Shown here one piece after another: positions 37,401 through 51,296 of a DNA stretch of 64,000 nucleotides (position 1 is its first letter; every line of letters begins with the position of its first letter). The DNA comes from Cardinalis cardinalis (lineage: Eukaryota > Chordata > Aves > Passeriformes > Cardinalidae): contig JACDOX010000141.1 of the NCBI GenBank assembly GCA_014549065.1, positions 1,650,884 to 1,714,883 on the forward strand, given 5' to 3'. Under the pieces are notes generated by a model. The model searched no databases. It was not told the origin of the DNA and was given only the letters and a program-made list of their open reading frames with translations. Both the position numbers and the translations under genes were made by a program.

Positions 37401-40400
37401 TGCTCACTCTTGGTTTGTACCTCTTGAATTTTGATTAGAGCAATCCTTAGTTACAGGATCCCTTTTTTATTGAATACACAAAGTAAATACTGCTTGGATA
37501 ATAAGCAGCTTTTCAATATTTTCTCTTGTCCTAATTGTTCATTGCATTGTCCCATATATTATTTACCATGGTCTATTCAGTTCCTGCTGCAAAGAAGAAA
37601 TGATTAATTTCCTCAAGTGTTCTTCAGCAGTGTGCATCAATATACTATCTGAATTTTTCGCAAACACTAATTTATCTTCATTACATCCTTCTGGAGGAGG
37701 GGTGGAATTAACCCCGATTTGTAGAAAGGAAACATAATTACTGGGAGTGAAAGGTCACAAATGTCCATAATGTGGGTAACATTTACTGCTTAGTTTCTGA
37801 GTTCTGAGTGTAACATAGGCTTTATTTATGAAAATTTCTATTCATTTCCATTTCATTTATAAGAAAGAAACATTTCACTTCACTGCATCAGATAATAGTA
37901 ATAGAAAATTTTAAAAACTGCAGTAATAATTAAGCATGAGAAATCTGCTCTTCTCAGTTGCTGAAGTCAGGAAGAAAAACTTTTTCCATAGAATAGAATT
38001 GGAGAGTGTGAGCCTGGAAGCCATTCTTTTCTTCTTTCTGTATTTTTTTCTTTCTGCTGTATTTTATATATTATATTGTTTCCATTTCCATAATAAGCCA
38101 GACAGAGGTCCTAGAGGGAACAACTTCCTTCATAACTGTGGTTTGATTCCATGGAAGATCTACTCAGTGTCCTGGAAAAATGGAATGATTTAAGAAACAG
38201 TGTATGTGATCTTGTCGTTAAAATATTCTGTCTTAGCAATGTAGGTTAGTTAATTTTGTGCTGAAAACGAGAAACTCAGCTTGAGTGCTTGACTTTATTA
38301 TTTCAATGCTAGCAGTTATTTTTACTGCTGATTTCTTTGTGTTCATTCCTTGACTTGAGGAGGTGTGGGGAAAGGCAAACTATAAAAGGCTGAAAAAACT
38401 CCATGAAGGGAATATTTTTTATTTATAAAAAATGTATTTAATCAACTTTGTGGTAAACTCAAAATTCACAATCCACTAGTACCAAATTTTTCCAGTATAT
38501 GGCTCCTCCCTCAGTGGGTGTTGCTGGGAAAGACTTATGGGAAGAACAGTCATTACTATAGCTAGAGAATTCCTCCTAGCTCTGAAGGATTCTGTGTTTG
38601 TGGTTTTTGGGTGTGGAAGGATTTTTGAAAGGTCTGAAAACAGAGCAATATTGTTTTAATCTTTTGAGATTTTAAATTAAATATTCCTCTCTCTGAACAT
38701 TCTTTTTATGAAAGCATTGAATATAGGTAAATTCTCTAAGAGTTCTGCAGCCCAGCTTACATATAAATTAGTTCACATGAAAAACCCTAGCACAGAAGTT
38801 ACCTGCTGAGTTAGAGTCCTTGATTCAAAGCTTAGAGGTCCTAAATTAAATAACATTTTTTGAATAGGCACAATATCAAGTTCATATCTCATTTTTCTTT
38901 GGGAAGGTTTGTAAGCCCTCATGACTAAGTATTTCCAGAAATTTTAGCTTAAATAAGAGCCTGGCTATGTGATATTTTCATACAGAATGAATTATGGTAA
39001 TAAAGCTTGAGGGAATTGAAGTGACAGCCTTACTAAAGGGAATTATTTTGTGATTTAAATGTCAGGTGGTAATTCTGGGTATGTTTACTATTACAGTAAT
39101 GAATACTGAAAAATATTATGGAAGTTGTGCAGGTTGCCAATACCATGTCCTAACATTTCCATTACAAAACCATTTGTATGATTATTATAATGGTCCATGA
39201 TTACATATTTGTACAATAATGTTTTGCTAATACCGTCTAGAATTATATACAAACATCTGTAAAATTACTTAATTGTTCTCCCTTTTTAATGTGATATTAA
39301 GTGGCACAATTTAACATAATTCCAAAATCTTGTTGCAAGTTCATAGTCAAGACTGGTCTGTTCTAGGAAGGGGATTTTGAATGGAAGCAGTATTTTCTGT
39401 ATTCATAAAGAGCTAAAGGCAAAAGTGCTAAAGCTCTTTTCCATTGTTACTTTTCTGCTGAGTCTTGATATAACCACTTTAGAGCAGAAAATATGGCCAA
39501 AGTGACTCTGTGTGTTTGCTTGCACTGCTGCCTCACTTGCTCGCAGACCTCAAATGTGTTATTATTCAGCTGTGCTGAGCCTCATGTCTGATTTCCCAAA
39601 ATTTTGTATCAAATCTCCTACCTTATGAAAGATGCCAGTTATGCTTCAGTTGAAGACCTTTAAGAGATGAAGCCATATTTACATTATATATAGATCTTAA
39701 AAGTGATAAATTAAATGAACAGGTGATGCTCCCTGCTTGCTGACATGCCACAGGATATGAACAGATGTAATAAATACAAGATTATATTAAGTTTTAAGTT
39801 TTGCTTTATGAATATATTTAAAGAAAATCTATCATCTAAAGCATAGTAACTTGCATTTATTCTTTAAAAACTATTATTGAAAAACTATTTTGCATGATTC
39901 CAAGAAAATAATCAAGACATTGTTTATAATTATTTAGTATAGCCTATTGCACTTAATCCGTGTATCCCTTTCAAGATGTGTTAGTTAAACTATTCATTTT
40001 TAAATTGCATATCAAATTTAATTTTAGGAGTAACTGATGTTTTGGTTGATTNTAACTGCTAAATTTGTATCATCTTGATGCTTCAGGCACAGAGGAGGGC
40101 AATAGAAAGCAAAACCAGATCCCTCTATCTAACTAAAACTGAACTTCTGTTATTCATAGTAGGGGATACCCCTCTACCACCTTGTTTCTAGATGAAAGCT
40201 GCTTCAGCAAGATCTCTAGATTCCCAGATTTACGGAGTGTCTTGAATGAACATGTTTTCAGGCATTTGCTTAACAAGTTTCAGAGAGGATTTTGTTTACT
40301 CTGGGAATGGCCACAGCATTTTTTATCCATAATTAAACTCTTTGTGAACTTTGCAGGGTGGGCATGCTTGGCTATAAAGTTACACTAGTGAATAAACAAT

Positions 40401-40639
40401 GGAAAAGTGTAGATAAAAAGGAATCAAGATTTTACAGGTTCAGATTTCACCTGTTTTACTGTTCAGGAACGTGCAGGAACACAGGGACCCTTGGGTAAGA
40501 CCAAAAGTCAATATTGTCAAGTATCCTGCTTCTGGCAGTAACCAGTAACACTTCCCTAGTGAAGAGAGAAATTGCATAATGATACTGTGCTAGAAAGCCA
40601 GCCCATTAGAAGTGTTTGAGATTCAGAATTTATATCCTG
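34488..40639. other. AT-rich unique DNA, no gene seen
   Basis: No gene recognised. The tract 34820-35760 is pyrimidine-rich on plus (purine-rich on minus), a bias like that of decayed LINE coding sequence, but I could not align it to a family. A strong hairpin at 36906-36936 is listed separately. The frame 37936-38193 plus is hydrophobic and motif-free. Confidence 0.55.
36906..36936. other. 14-bp hairpin stem with 3-base loop
   Basis: The arms 36906-36919 and 36923-36936 pair at 13 of 14 positions around the loop GTA; the stem core is CTACAATT facing AATTGTAA. It is not followed by a T run, and bacterial-type termination does not apply here. It may be a cruciform-prone site or a dimeric binding site. 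Confidence 0.65.
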
Positions 40640-42020
40640 AATAGATATTTCTTCCATAGCTTTGTCTAGTTGTTTTCAAAATCATATACCTTTCCAGTTG
40701 CTCATATTGTCCTAGCACATTCTAGACTTGGCTCATCCTCAGTTTCTTTATTGTTGAAGTTTTTTGTCTCAGAAGTCAATGCAACACAGCTGGAACAACA
40801 TTTGTGTGTTTTTATGTGAAGGTGTAACAGTTTTCTTTCTTTTTCTATTTCTTTCCTGATATTTCAAAATATTTTAATGTTTTTTACTGAGAATTGAGAA
40901 ATGTACAAAAAATCTATAAAGATCTGAAGATCTCAAGCTGGGGTAGTATTAATCANTGGATAGTTAAGGTTGAGCTTGACTTTTTTCCTCTCCTTATGTT
41001 GCACTGCATTTCTCTACATTAAATTGGATATTCCATTTTATTGTCTCTGTAACAGGTAGTACTTGTTATTATGATCCTGCATAACTTCATGGACTTGTCA
41101 CCTCCCTAGTCACTTCCTGGGTAATTTGTGGCCTGAGTCTCTTAAATGGCATAGGTCTTAACTCTTACTCTTGTGGAACTCAATTAGTAATAATCTTCTC
41201 TATGATAGTTCACCATTACTCCATACTTTCTCTTGTCATACTTTCATAAAATTACTGTTCCACATGAGGCTATTTTTCTCTAAACAACAGCCTGATTNTG
41301 ATTTTTCTTTGATGAATTGTGGCTGATGGAAGTTATGCATAATATGGAAGCATAAGTAAATCAGATGGGATGGATCCTATGCCCTTTCCATTCCTTTAAA
41401 AAATTCCAGTCAATCTGCTAGGCATTCCTTGCCTTTCAAATGCTGACTCTTGTCACATCTTATTTATCTGGGTGCCTTTTAATGCTTTTCTTCAGAGTAA
41501 TTCACACTAGTTTGTTTGCTGCAAATGTCATCTTAATGGTCTGCAGTTTTCTAGGTCTTCCTTGGAGTTCTGCTAAAAATTATCACCAGGTTAATTATTG
41601 TCAAAGCCTCTGGTATGGAAACAGTGTTAAGTGAAAGTTTACACTCCATCATTAGTTGTTAAGGTCCTTCATCCTGGAGTTCCTTTAGAACTTGAATAAA
41701 TACTGTCTGATGTAAGTAATTTGTTACTACTGATTCATATATTTATTCTGTGATCTCTTTCATTGACCCTTAGCTTCACTTTTCTACTTTCTAAGTACTC
41801 TGTAAAAGGATTTCCCATATATGCAGCTCCCCAGGCTCTGGGTCACCACAGTTGCAAACCATCCATTTGGCTGTTTGTGCTTGTTTTAGACCTTAATCCT
41901 TTGTTGACCTTAAAGGCACTGTGATGAGCTTTCTGCTTCTGATGTGCTTTAAGAAGGATTTACTTCTGGGTTTTGTGCTTTTTTACTTTTTCTGTGATTT
42001 TTTAATGGCCTGTCTTATTT
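40640..42020 (-). mobile_element. Old CR1 LINE relic, reverse-transcriptase region
   Basis: On the minus strand, from high to low coordinates, successive words match CR1 ORF2 in the correct order and roughly the correct spacing. They are 'gttctaaaggaactcc' (about 41690), 'accagaggctttgacaataattaacctgg' in place of the usual '...gatagctaatgt' (about 41605), 'gacctagaaaactgcagacc' (GNYRP motif region, about 41555), 'gtcagcatttgaaaggcaaggaatgcct' (about 41440), 'gttccacaagagtaagagtt' (the VPQGS region, about 41180), 'ccaatttaatgtagagaaatgcagtgcaac' (about 41030) and a degenerate 'gagatcttcag' (about 40930). CR1 ORF2 encodes the endonuclease/reverse transcriptase used for retroposition. This copy is riddled with stops and indels, and the catalytic FADD segment is eroded or deleted. 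It is clearly older than the three short CR1 tails in the window. Confidence 0.7.
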
Positions 42021-43620
42021 GCATTTCTTCACTTAAACTGTGAAAAATTATGATTGTCCTTTCCTAACTCAGACACAGCTTCACTATTTCTTCTGATTCC
42101 TCATTGTCATTTTTGTCATTACTCTCTAGACATATTGGTTTCATTTTGGACCTTCCTTATTTCTTTGTGGAACTGTCGTAGTTGTTCCGAATCGTGAGGA
42201 TTTAATTCTTATACATTTTCTACAATGCCTTTAAACATTCAGCTTTAAATTTGTATTTTTTTCCTTCTGAATAAGTCCTCACGTTTTACTATAGTGTCTT
42301 TTTTTAAAATCAAGTATAACCACAATGATTTTATTATTATTGTTACTTTCTTTGGTTTTATTTCTGCAAGGATATATTGAAGTGTGTGCATTACGATTAC
42401 TGATAAAGAGCATCTGTTCAATGATAATATCCTTTTCTGTCTTACCTGTATAACATGCCTTCCTGTACTAATATCCCAATAGTTGTCATCCATCCCTGCA
42501 GCTTCTGATCTGATTATTCTGTCAATAGCCTTGTGTAAGAGCAGCTATTCTCATGTCATAATTTTATTTCTTAAACTTCATATGTATCATTGCTTCAGTC
42601 TCCTCTGTTTCGCTGTCAGTGTATTCTGACAATTTTCTGTTGCTTCTTGCTAGAATATTTCCAACATCTGTCCTAACCTTCTCTTTAGGATACAGAATAT
42701 TTTTACTTTGTGGTGGTTGAGCACATCATGGGTATAACAAATTTCAGCACATCTTGGTTGAAGGCTTTCTAAAATATACATTGGCATTCCTTTTTTTGAC
42801 TTTAAAATCTTGATTTGACCCTCTTGATATGAAAATGCAGCAACTTGGATTTCTTAATACTTGAAGGGAAGCCTGACCTTCCTGTATAAGCTTCCTCCCA
42901 TCCTGACCCCTTTCTGATAATCTTTATACTTCTTTTTTCACTGTATGAATGAAAAATAAAATTCTGCTTTTCATCCTCTATAGCATTTCTGTCTTGTCTT
43001 CTGCATTCTGGGAGAAGTTTCAGGAATCCTAGCACAGAGAACCTCTTTTTAGCTTTCTATGCAGCTTGGTCCAATTTTGCTTCTGTAGCTTCTGGTTTAT
43101 TTTTTCCTGTAATGCAGAACCATGGACCATGACACTGTGATTTTCTACAAACCCATTTAGACTCATTGTGTAGTCCTCTTCTTTTGTACTCACAGCCGTG
43201 TCACTGTGCATTTCTTTCAGAGATTACAAACTAACCTAGATGTGTAAGAGCAGAATTATTCACCCTTGTAACCAGCCGCCTCTTTTCCCATGGGCTGTCT
43301 AGCTCAGCAAGGCTCTCCTTTCTGCAAGGCACACATGGTAACATTTGAGAAAAACCTGTCCCCATTTCCTCTTCCACTAGAGAGACACTTCCATGTCCCA
43401 AAACAACAGCTCCTAATTTGGAAATGGGAGTTTTCCATAGTGCTTTGGAACAATTCCTTTATTCTTAGTATTATGTCTGTATTTCGTTTGCTTGATATTG
43501 GAGGAAAGCTTTATTTGTCCTGTAGCTGAGGTAATCTGTTAGTTTTTCCTTTAACATTTTGTCCCTTTGGTCTCCCCCACAGCTGAACTTTTAGTATAGT
43601 CACCTTCTTTCCCTCTCTTT
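42021..43620 (-). other. Unassigned tract with minus-strand open stretches
   Basis: Directly upstream (in minus-strand sense) of the CR1 reverse-transcriptase relic. The minus strand is purine-rich and carries three successive frames, 43029-43211, 42802-43035 and 42245-42493, with lysine/glutamate-rich, non-repetitive peptides. This could be the decayed 5' half of the same LINE (endonuclease and linker) or an unrelated decayed gene. I could not match it word by word to CR1, so the link rests on position, strand and composition only. Confidence 0.35.
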
Positions 43621-46600
43621 GCTGACCATCCAATTCAAGGGCTTTGCAACCTTTGCAGAAGTACCCAAAGCCTCAAGTGAGACTGTGATGAAGGGGTCTG
43701 GAAAAGAAAGTAAGAGATATTCTTTCAGACTGCCTAATATGTACTTCTGAAACTTTTTTTAACTTCTCAGTCACATAAAGAAATTTGAACAAAACCAGAG
43801 TGTAAATTGGCACATTATATTGGGTTCATGAAAGAGAAGTGAGAAAATGATTGCTTTTGAACCTAGTTTTATGCCTTTTTTATATTCTAGAAATGATTGC
43901 AAAAATGCTAAAAACCACGAGATGAAGAGAGTAAGTAAATAAAGGATTTCAGGATCCAGTTGTTAAAATTAGCCAATTCATGACATTTAAAATTCCTTTT
44001 ATCTTGTCTGGCCTAGGGCTTCTGATGCAGAGGCATTTCAAAATGCAGTTGCTAAAGTTAGATACTGTTGACAGGAAAACACCTTTAGTAGTTTTTAGCG
44101 ACATCCCATCCATCTTCTCATAGTTTAAATATTTCAAGTTTTTACTTTATAGACTTCTTTAGGGTTTGGGTCATCTGTGCTGTTGGGACAGTTTCCTTAC
44201 AGCAAGTTTATCAATAATTCTTCATCTTTTTTGATGTCATTCTCAGTTGTTTCATCTTCCTGTCATAAAGTTTAGATTTAGGTAAATACTTACAGTAAAT
44301 AATTAATAATCTAGGCCAAACACGTATGATTGAGAGAAAAAGCAAAGAAAGAAAAATACTAAACAGAATTATAGATGTGGAATTTTTGCAGTCTAAAGCT
44401 AGATCACGCTTTTCTAGACTTTCTCCATCTCAGTGTTTGAAAGATGTAAAAGATAAAAATGTGATAAAAGCTTGAAGAATGATGATTATAATTTTATAAA
44501 CTTCAGACTGTTTCTTCCAATGTTTATACAACAACTTGTAACACTATGATGGCAGTTGGCAACTTGTGAGAGGAATTGCTGGTGATCTAAGAAAAACATG
44601 CACCTTAATGTTGTTTTACATTTTCTCTTCTTTGGCTGCCATACATGATTTATTTGTTCAACTGCACTGTGATGCTGTCTCTCATTTTTTAGAATAGGGA
44701 GTTTTCTTTGGAGCATACCCACAAAACAAAGTTTTAAGGATCAATGATGCTAATTAGTAAAGCTAAATGTAATAAATCTTAAAGGTCATTATTTTTCTCT
44801 GGCTTTTGATTTTATTTACCCACCTTTATTTCAACATTATGTTTAATAATAAGCAGTATGTTCTATATACAGAGATGTCATAAATTCTTTGAACTTAGAT
44901 TAGGTGTATTAAGGAGACAAATTTTTCTTCCCCCTTTGTGTGCATTGTATTGCTGAATGGGTTTTGTCCTGCNTTCACCTTTTGCTTTTGTGTATTCATT
45001 CTGTATATATAGTCCTTATGGAGAAAGATGATAAATTGGTTGTTAACACAAAGTCATTTGTGAAGTTGAATGAGGTTAGATATAGGTCTCTTTGACATGT
45101 AGGAAGAATTTAATTAAAATGAAATTAAATTCTAAATTAAACTCAAGTAATAAATGGATGTTATCCAATGTAGTAAGATATTATAAGAAATGAACATTGC
45201 CCAGTAAACTGATTTTAAGTCTTGAGGCAAGGTTTTCTTAAAAATAATTGCATGACTATCAAATAAAGAAAACTAAGTTTTGGAGTTTTTTAGATGTCTT
45301 TTTTTCAGTAGTGTAAAGTGCCACAATATAGAAAAGCTAAATTCTCCTCCTAAATTCTTAGAGAATGACAAAATTCATTGTTTCTTGTAAAAGGTGGGAT
45401 TAAATACTGTAGCTATAAAGAAAAAAAACATGGTCCATATAAGTGGGCAGCTAACTTTGCAATCCAGTGTCAATGCTTCTTCTAAACATCCGATTATATT
45501 TCTTTCCAGCCATATATATTTTTTAGAACTAGCTAGTAGTCTAAAAGCTATGAAATATGAAGAGCAAGTAATGTATTACATATGTTTTACCTATGAATCC
45601 TTTTAATGTTAGAATGCTGAGGCAAGAAAGAAGTTGAATTCTAACGCTGTTAGAAGTAATGTACAAAAGAGTACCTATCATTTCATGGTGGAAAAATAAT
45701 AAATTTTTACTCTTTTCATAGGAATTTCTTGCAAATTAGGGAATCAAGGTGGGAAAACAATGCATTTCCTAGAGCTTGTATTTGCTATGAAGTTAGAGCA
45801 CTTTGCTGAAGTGCTGCAAATACATTTATCTTTTCCAGCCTGGAAGTACTAAAATTATTACATGCTATCTTTGTTCTGCAAGCAAGGACTTACTCACACA
45901 GCCTTATTTTATCCTTCAGAAGGGAGTGGAAATGTCATTGAAAAAACCCACAACATTATGCATTTGAGGTTATTATCATCAGTGCGCTTCAGTTCAGACT
46001 GCAAAGTGGAATTTTGCAGAAGGTAGGATGTTCACTGTAGATTTATTTCCTCTTAATGAAGTGGTGTTTAAATTGCTATTTTGTCCTGTTTATTTTCTGG
46101 ATAAATGATATCAGGACAGGGAGTGTTCATGTTTGGCACATTTTAGGCCATATTTTATTTTATGTAAAACATGTTATACTTACATTCTTTCATTTGTACT
46201 CTGGGAATTGTACATAGAAGATTATAAAAGATCTTGCTGTAAACAACAGAAAGGATTAAANAACCTCAAAACTGAAATAATTAGGTAGATTAGGTAAAAC
46301 AATTTATATACCTTTTTGGTCTTGAATATTTTATATTGACTGACAGATTTGAGTAGTCTTTCTTCTGTTTCCTGATACATGCCAGGAACACTTTCAGCAT
46401 TGAGAAAAATATTTTATTACTTTGAGTAACTAACAGTAAAAATGTATGTGTGCTATCCTGACTAGCCCTCTGCAGAATTTTTTCTCTCTCCATATAAATA
46501 AATATTAAAAATATGCTGATTTTAATAAGATGGTATTTCTAATTGTGCCTTGAGGGATCAAAGTCAGGCTGCTAGACACCAAGATTAGATGAATTCAAGT

Positions 46601-49600
46601 CAGGAACTTCCACATCCCATGTTTAATGTCCAAAAATCTTGGAAATTATATGAAATCATGAAGCCTTCTTTCCCAACAGACAAAATTCACTAGTACAAAT
46701 GTCTGTGACTGATTAAACTAGTGCTTATCAAATAAAGAGATGCAGACTGAAAATATTGCAAAAATTATGCTGCAGCAATGTGTTATTTCTTGTAAAGGAC
46801 CAGAGGATCTCATGGAAATCAAAAGTCAAATTCTTGGTTCTCAAGCCTTACCCCCTGCTAAACCAAGTAAAACGAATAAATAGTCAACGTAAATTGATGT
46901 GGATGCCTCCATCCTCCAAAATAAATTTTTAGGTAGTGTCTTTTCTGCACTTTTTCCAAGTTTTGAGTTTTTTTATATGATGCAACTAGAATTGTGAAGC
47001 TTCCTCAAATAGTATATAATAGTACATAGTATCTACTCAATTTAGAATATTTGCCTAAGATAGCATCAGAATTGATATCAATTTGACATCAATCATCCAA
47101 AGACCAGCCCTTAAACTGACAGTTTAATTGATCTTTTCACAGGAAGTAGTTGGATTTTATTCAGCTTCAAATGGCATCGTGGTAGTTTATGATGACAGTC
47201 AGTAAAACAAAACCAGTATACACTCAGATTTCTGTTCTGCTAGAAGAACTACTTCTGGGATGTATTTTTTCTACTAGTTTTCTTTGATCTGTGATAGTTA
47301 ATGNCAGCTGTATGTTTATGGCCTAAAAACTGAATCCAATTTTTTTAATCTCTTGAACAGTAGTCTGACTGCAAAGGGTGCTAAATACAAAATAGCCACA
47401 TTTCAACTGTATGTGTCAGAACCAAGGCCATGATTAACTTTTTAACACAAAATTGATTTATTAAAAATTTCTGCACCTTCAAATTTTTGACTTAATTAAT
47501 TGAAATTGGTGAACCTGGTGTCTCTAGTCCTTTTTGTTGGTAGTTAGGTGTTTAAATGTATGGATGTCTTGAGGTGCCTTGTCCTACTTTCCAGTTATAA
47601 CATACTTTTTCCTTAGTCTGATGTATAACAGAGAAAGATTTCCCATTTGAAATCAAAGAAAGGGATATGTTTTTAGAGAGAATGATTTGCCATAGTATTA
47701 GATATATTTCCATGCAAGTTCAGGAAGTGGACTTGCCACTGGTAAGTGGCAGTGCCGGAATAAAATGAAAGTGCATATGCATCTAAAAGGGATAAAAGAA
47801 AGATAAAATTTCTTTGAGCATTATTACTATTTTTAATTGATTGTGTTCAGTGCTTAGTGGTCAACTACTCCAGATTTCAAATACAAATCTTAAATGAAGA
47901 TCACTTACAACCTACAAATGAATACTGGGTGTAAGAGGAGTTCTGCAAAGTATGAGAAAAGAACTACCTTGTAACCAGAATGAACCTTAAATAAACCTTC
48001 ATTAAGAATATTAAACCAGATCCTAATAGACACAGGTATTGATCTAATTAGCAGGAAGTGCATAGCTGAACAAAAAGGTCTGATAGAATAAATCCCTTCA
48101 TGTTGACACTATGTTGGCAAAGAATTTAAGCAATAAAAAAACTCTCTGTATCAATATCTCTCAACTGTTGGTCCCACCCCCATCCCCAAATACTCTCATT
48201 TACAATCAAGTCACCTGGAAAAGCTTTTCAGCATGCACATGGTAACACTGTGGTTTCATTGCAGAGTAATTTAGCAGGAAAAATAAGGAGAAAGATCTTT
48301 AAAAGAAGAAGAGCTTTAAAAAAAGAGCTTAAAGCTTTAGGTTACCTTCTGTTTTGAAAACAAGAAATACAATGTCATGAGAGAAGATGCACATAAAACA
48401 CATTTTTCTATGTACTCTAAGTGTTAAAAAAAGATAGAATGTCTAGATTTTTCTTCCCCAGTATAAAGCAAAGTCATCCATTTGGATGTAGTGGAACTAC
48501 ACTGCCAGAGTGAGCTTTTGACCAAACATCTTGTTCATCTCTCAGACAATATGCATTTTATTAATCTATCAGCCATTGTAAGGACTGAAAGATCATAATA
48601 TACTACCTAGAATATACTAGTAAACTCCTATTTATATTGATTGGTGACTTCCTGTGTTCTTACAAGGTAGAAAATTAATAACATTATGTTTTTAAACTGC
48701 TGCTTTTGTAATAACAAGAAGGTGAAATATGATTTCTGTTGGTTTTCTTTTTTGGACTCTCACAAACCTATTTAGTTCTCCCATTTCATATTCAATTTCA
48801 AAAGAACATTTTGAAATTGTTAAAAACAGGAGATACTTACTTATAAAGTTTGTCTGATAGAGTTGTAAGTAAGAAGTAGGTACTGGCACTGCAAAGCACA
48901 TACATTTTTTATACACACCTATCCATAAGCACACATGCATGTACAGTGTGGAATACAGGAGAGACAGACACATAAGTATTTTTTTGGAATATGTACTGAA
49001 CTCTGAAAGTTGGGTGAAAATGAGATCCAAACCTTTTCAGGTGATACACAAAAATAATTCCGAAGTCCTATAAAATGCTTTCAAAGGCTTTGGGAATCAT
49101 GACTTAAAAGAGAAAGCAGTTGTTGTGTTTGCTCCAAATAAGGTTTGCTCAGAAAAATGTATTATGAAAATCTTGAAACTTAATCCACACAAATAGATAG
49201 GACACATCCCCACTTTTCTATACTCAAATCTCTGTTTGAACTCAGAAAAAGCAAGTATGAAACACTGAGAAAGTGTACGATAATGAGCATATCTTGTTCT
49301 GTCAAACCACCTACATTTCTGATTATTTCTACCAAAAAGTTTCAAGGTCAAACATTGTAACTACATGTTCCAATTAGATAATATACTTGTGCATGAATTA
49401 TTTTTAACTTTGACTCCAGAATTAATTGTAAGAAAAAGTCACATAGCAATTTACAGGAAAGGCTTTAGAATTAATTTAAAAGAAGAAAAAAATAAAAACA
49501 AAACATAGAGATACTTGTTTGTTTTCTATGTAACNGTCCCAAGACTATGTTTTCTCTGAGAAACATTTTATATTTTTATTTTGCCACCCTTTTTTCAGCT

Positions 49601-50334
49601 TTTTTTAGGTATTTTTGTAGGCCTCAAAGTTACATATTCTCAATGTTACTAGAATTCTTATCCAGATGTAGGTGATCTGCAGTGTAGGTGTAGGTCTTCA
49701 CAAAATAGTTGTATTTTTGTTACAATTTATGGTAAGCATTAATTTCCCAGCTTGTATCTTTACTTCCTAGAGCTGATTGAGATCCTGCTTCCACGAGAAT
49801 AATTCCATCCACAATAAGGTAATTCCAGCCTTCAGTGAATATTTTATCACTTCAGCTTCTACCAAGGAAAGAGAAAGCTACAAGGTTTTATTTGTATGCA
49901 TACTTTGGTCATTCCAGCATTCCACTTTGCTGATGTATAATAGTCATAATAATTATGATAGCACATTTGCAATCATTTTAATTTATTCATAGGTAGACAT
50001 TACTATCCTCAAAGAAAACTTTCATGTCTAATGAACACAGCTTGTTTACTCCCCTTTAGCAAACCTTATTTCAATCTCATTGGAAAGTTAAAAAAGTTCC
50101 TTCCATTATTTTAGGGAAAATGGGAAAACATTTCTAAAATAACTATTAGTAGCAGAATTCACTTCTAAAACTGTTGATTCTTCTGTCTTCTGTACATTTC
50201 AGAATAAATAGTATCACACTTATAAAACAATGTATAATTTTTATGCATAAAATTGAAGGATGCTTCATTAACATGATTTATGCCTAGAGTACAAAAAATA
50301 CTAGCTTCATGTGTCTGTATATATAATCTGTAGC
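43621..50334. other. AT-rich unique DNA, no gene seen
   Basis: Frames such as 44486-44722 minus, 48692-49030 minus and 49097-49351 minus have no motif that I recognise. No nameable repeats. Around 47460-47500 there is a TTAATTAATT-rich tract that could be conserved non-coding sequence. Confidence 0.6.
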
Positions 50335-50356
50335 TGTTTCATTTATAAATGAAACA
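50335..50356. promoter_or_regulatory. Perfect 22-bp palindrome
   Basis: TGTTTCATTTA is followed immediately by its exact reverse complement, without a spacer. It is AT-rich but not a simple repeat. The half-site contains TTTCATTTA and the dyad centre is TATA. It would suit a homodimeric binder or extrude as a cruciform; no factor is identified. Confidence 0.65.
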
Positions 50357-51296
50357 AACAGGTTTTCTCTTCATATGTGAAAATTTTCACCGAGTCTGTT
50401 ACTGTCCAATGATGGTTTCAACTCCAATATTGTTCATAATTCTACTCTTATTTCTGTCAGATGAGTCAGTGGCCAACTTTTTTATCTTCTTGATGTGAGG
50501 TATGTGTGAGGTATTTTTGTAATTTATTAAATTGAGATAAAATAATAAATATCCATAGTACAGCTTGTAGCCCATTAGGGTAGTATATGTAAGCTTACAT
50601 TATATCTGTGTGCTTGTGTTTTGTAAATAAAGCAATTCCATCTCCTCTGTAAACCTTGATGTTTTAAAGAGCATTGCTCCTTCCAGGAGTAAGCACACAA
50701 ATACAACCAATATAAAGGTATAATTTAAGATACCTTTAACTGGGTGAGATATCACTAATTGTGTACTTAAGACCATATGCCACAAAAAAAACTGTCAGTA
50801 AAGGATTCTCTTGTCTTCACAGCTATCCAGGAATACTGAGAAGCATGCAACATTATTTCCAAGGGNTTTTTTTCCTGAACTGTTGAAGTTGTTTTGAGTC
50901 ACCTCCCTTGGTGATGCTGTATCAATGCAAATGCTGTAAATAGATCAGTTATTTTTGCTGTGTGTTGAAAAAAATGTAGTGGATCTTCTGTTTGATTCAC
51001 AATTCACGTAATTCATGAAAGGGAGGTTGGCAAGATTTAAATTTCCTCTCAGATTCTGATGGAGGTAGTGACCTGGGATAGGCTTTGAAGGTTACTCAAT
51101 TTCTACATGATTAGAACTTTCCTAAGTAGAAAATACAGGAAAGGGAACCTTTCAGTAACTTATTCAGAGGGATGGTAATCAGTAGGACCTCTGATACCCG
51201 TAGCTTAAATGATGAGTAGGTTCTTTTTGCAGCTCACCTTGTGGATATTTACATTATAAGCACAGCCTGGCACTTAAAACCACCTCTTGCTCCACA
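50357..51296. other. Unique DNA, no gene seen
   Basis: Nothing recognisable. A short GTGAGGTAT repeat occurs near 50496-50513. Confidence 0.6.
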
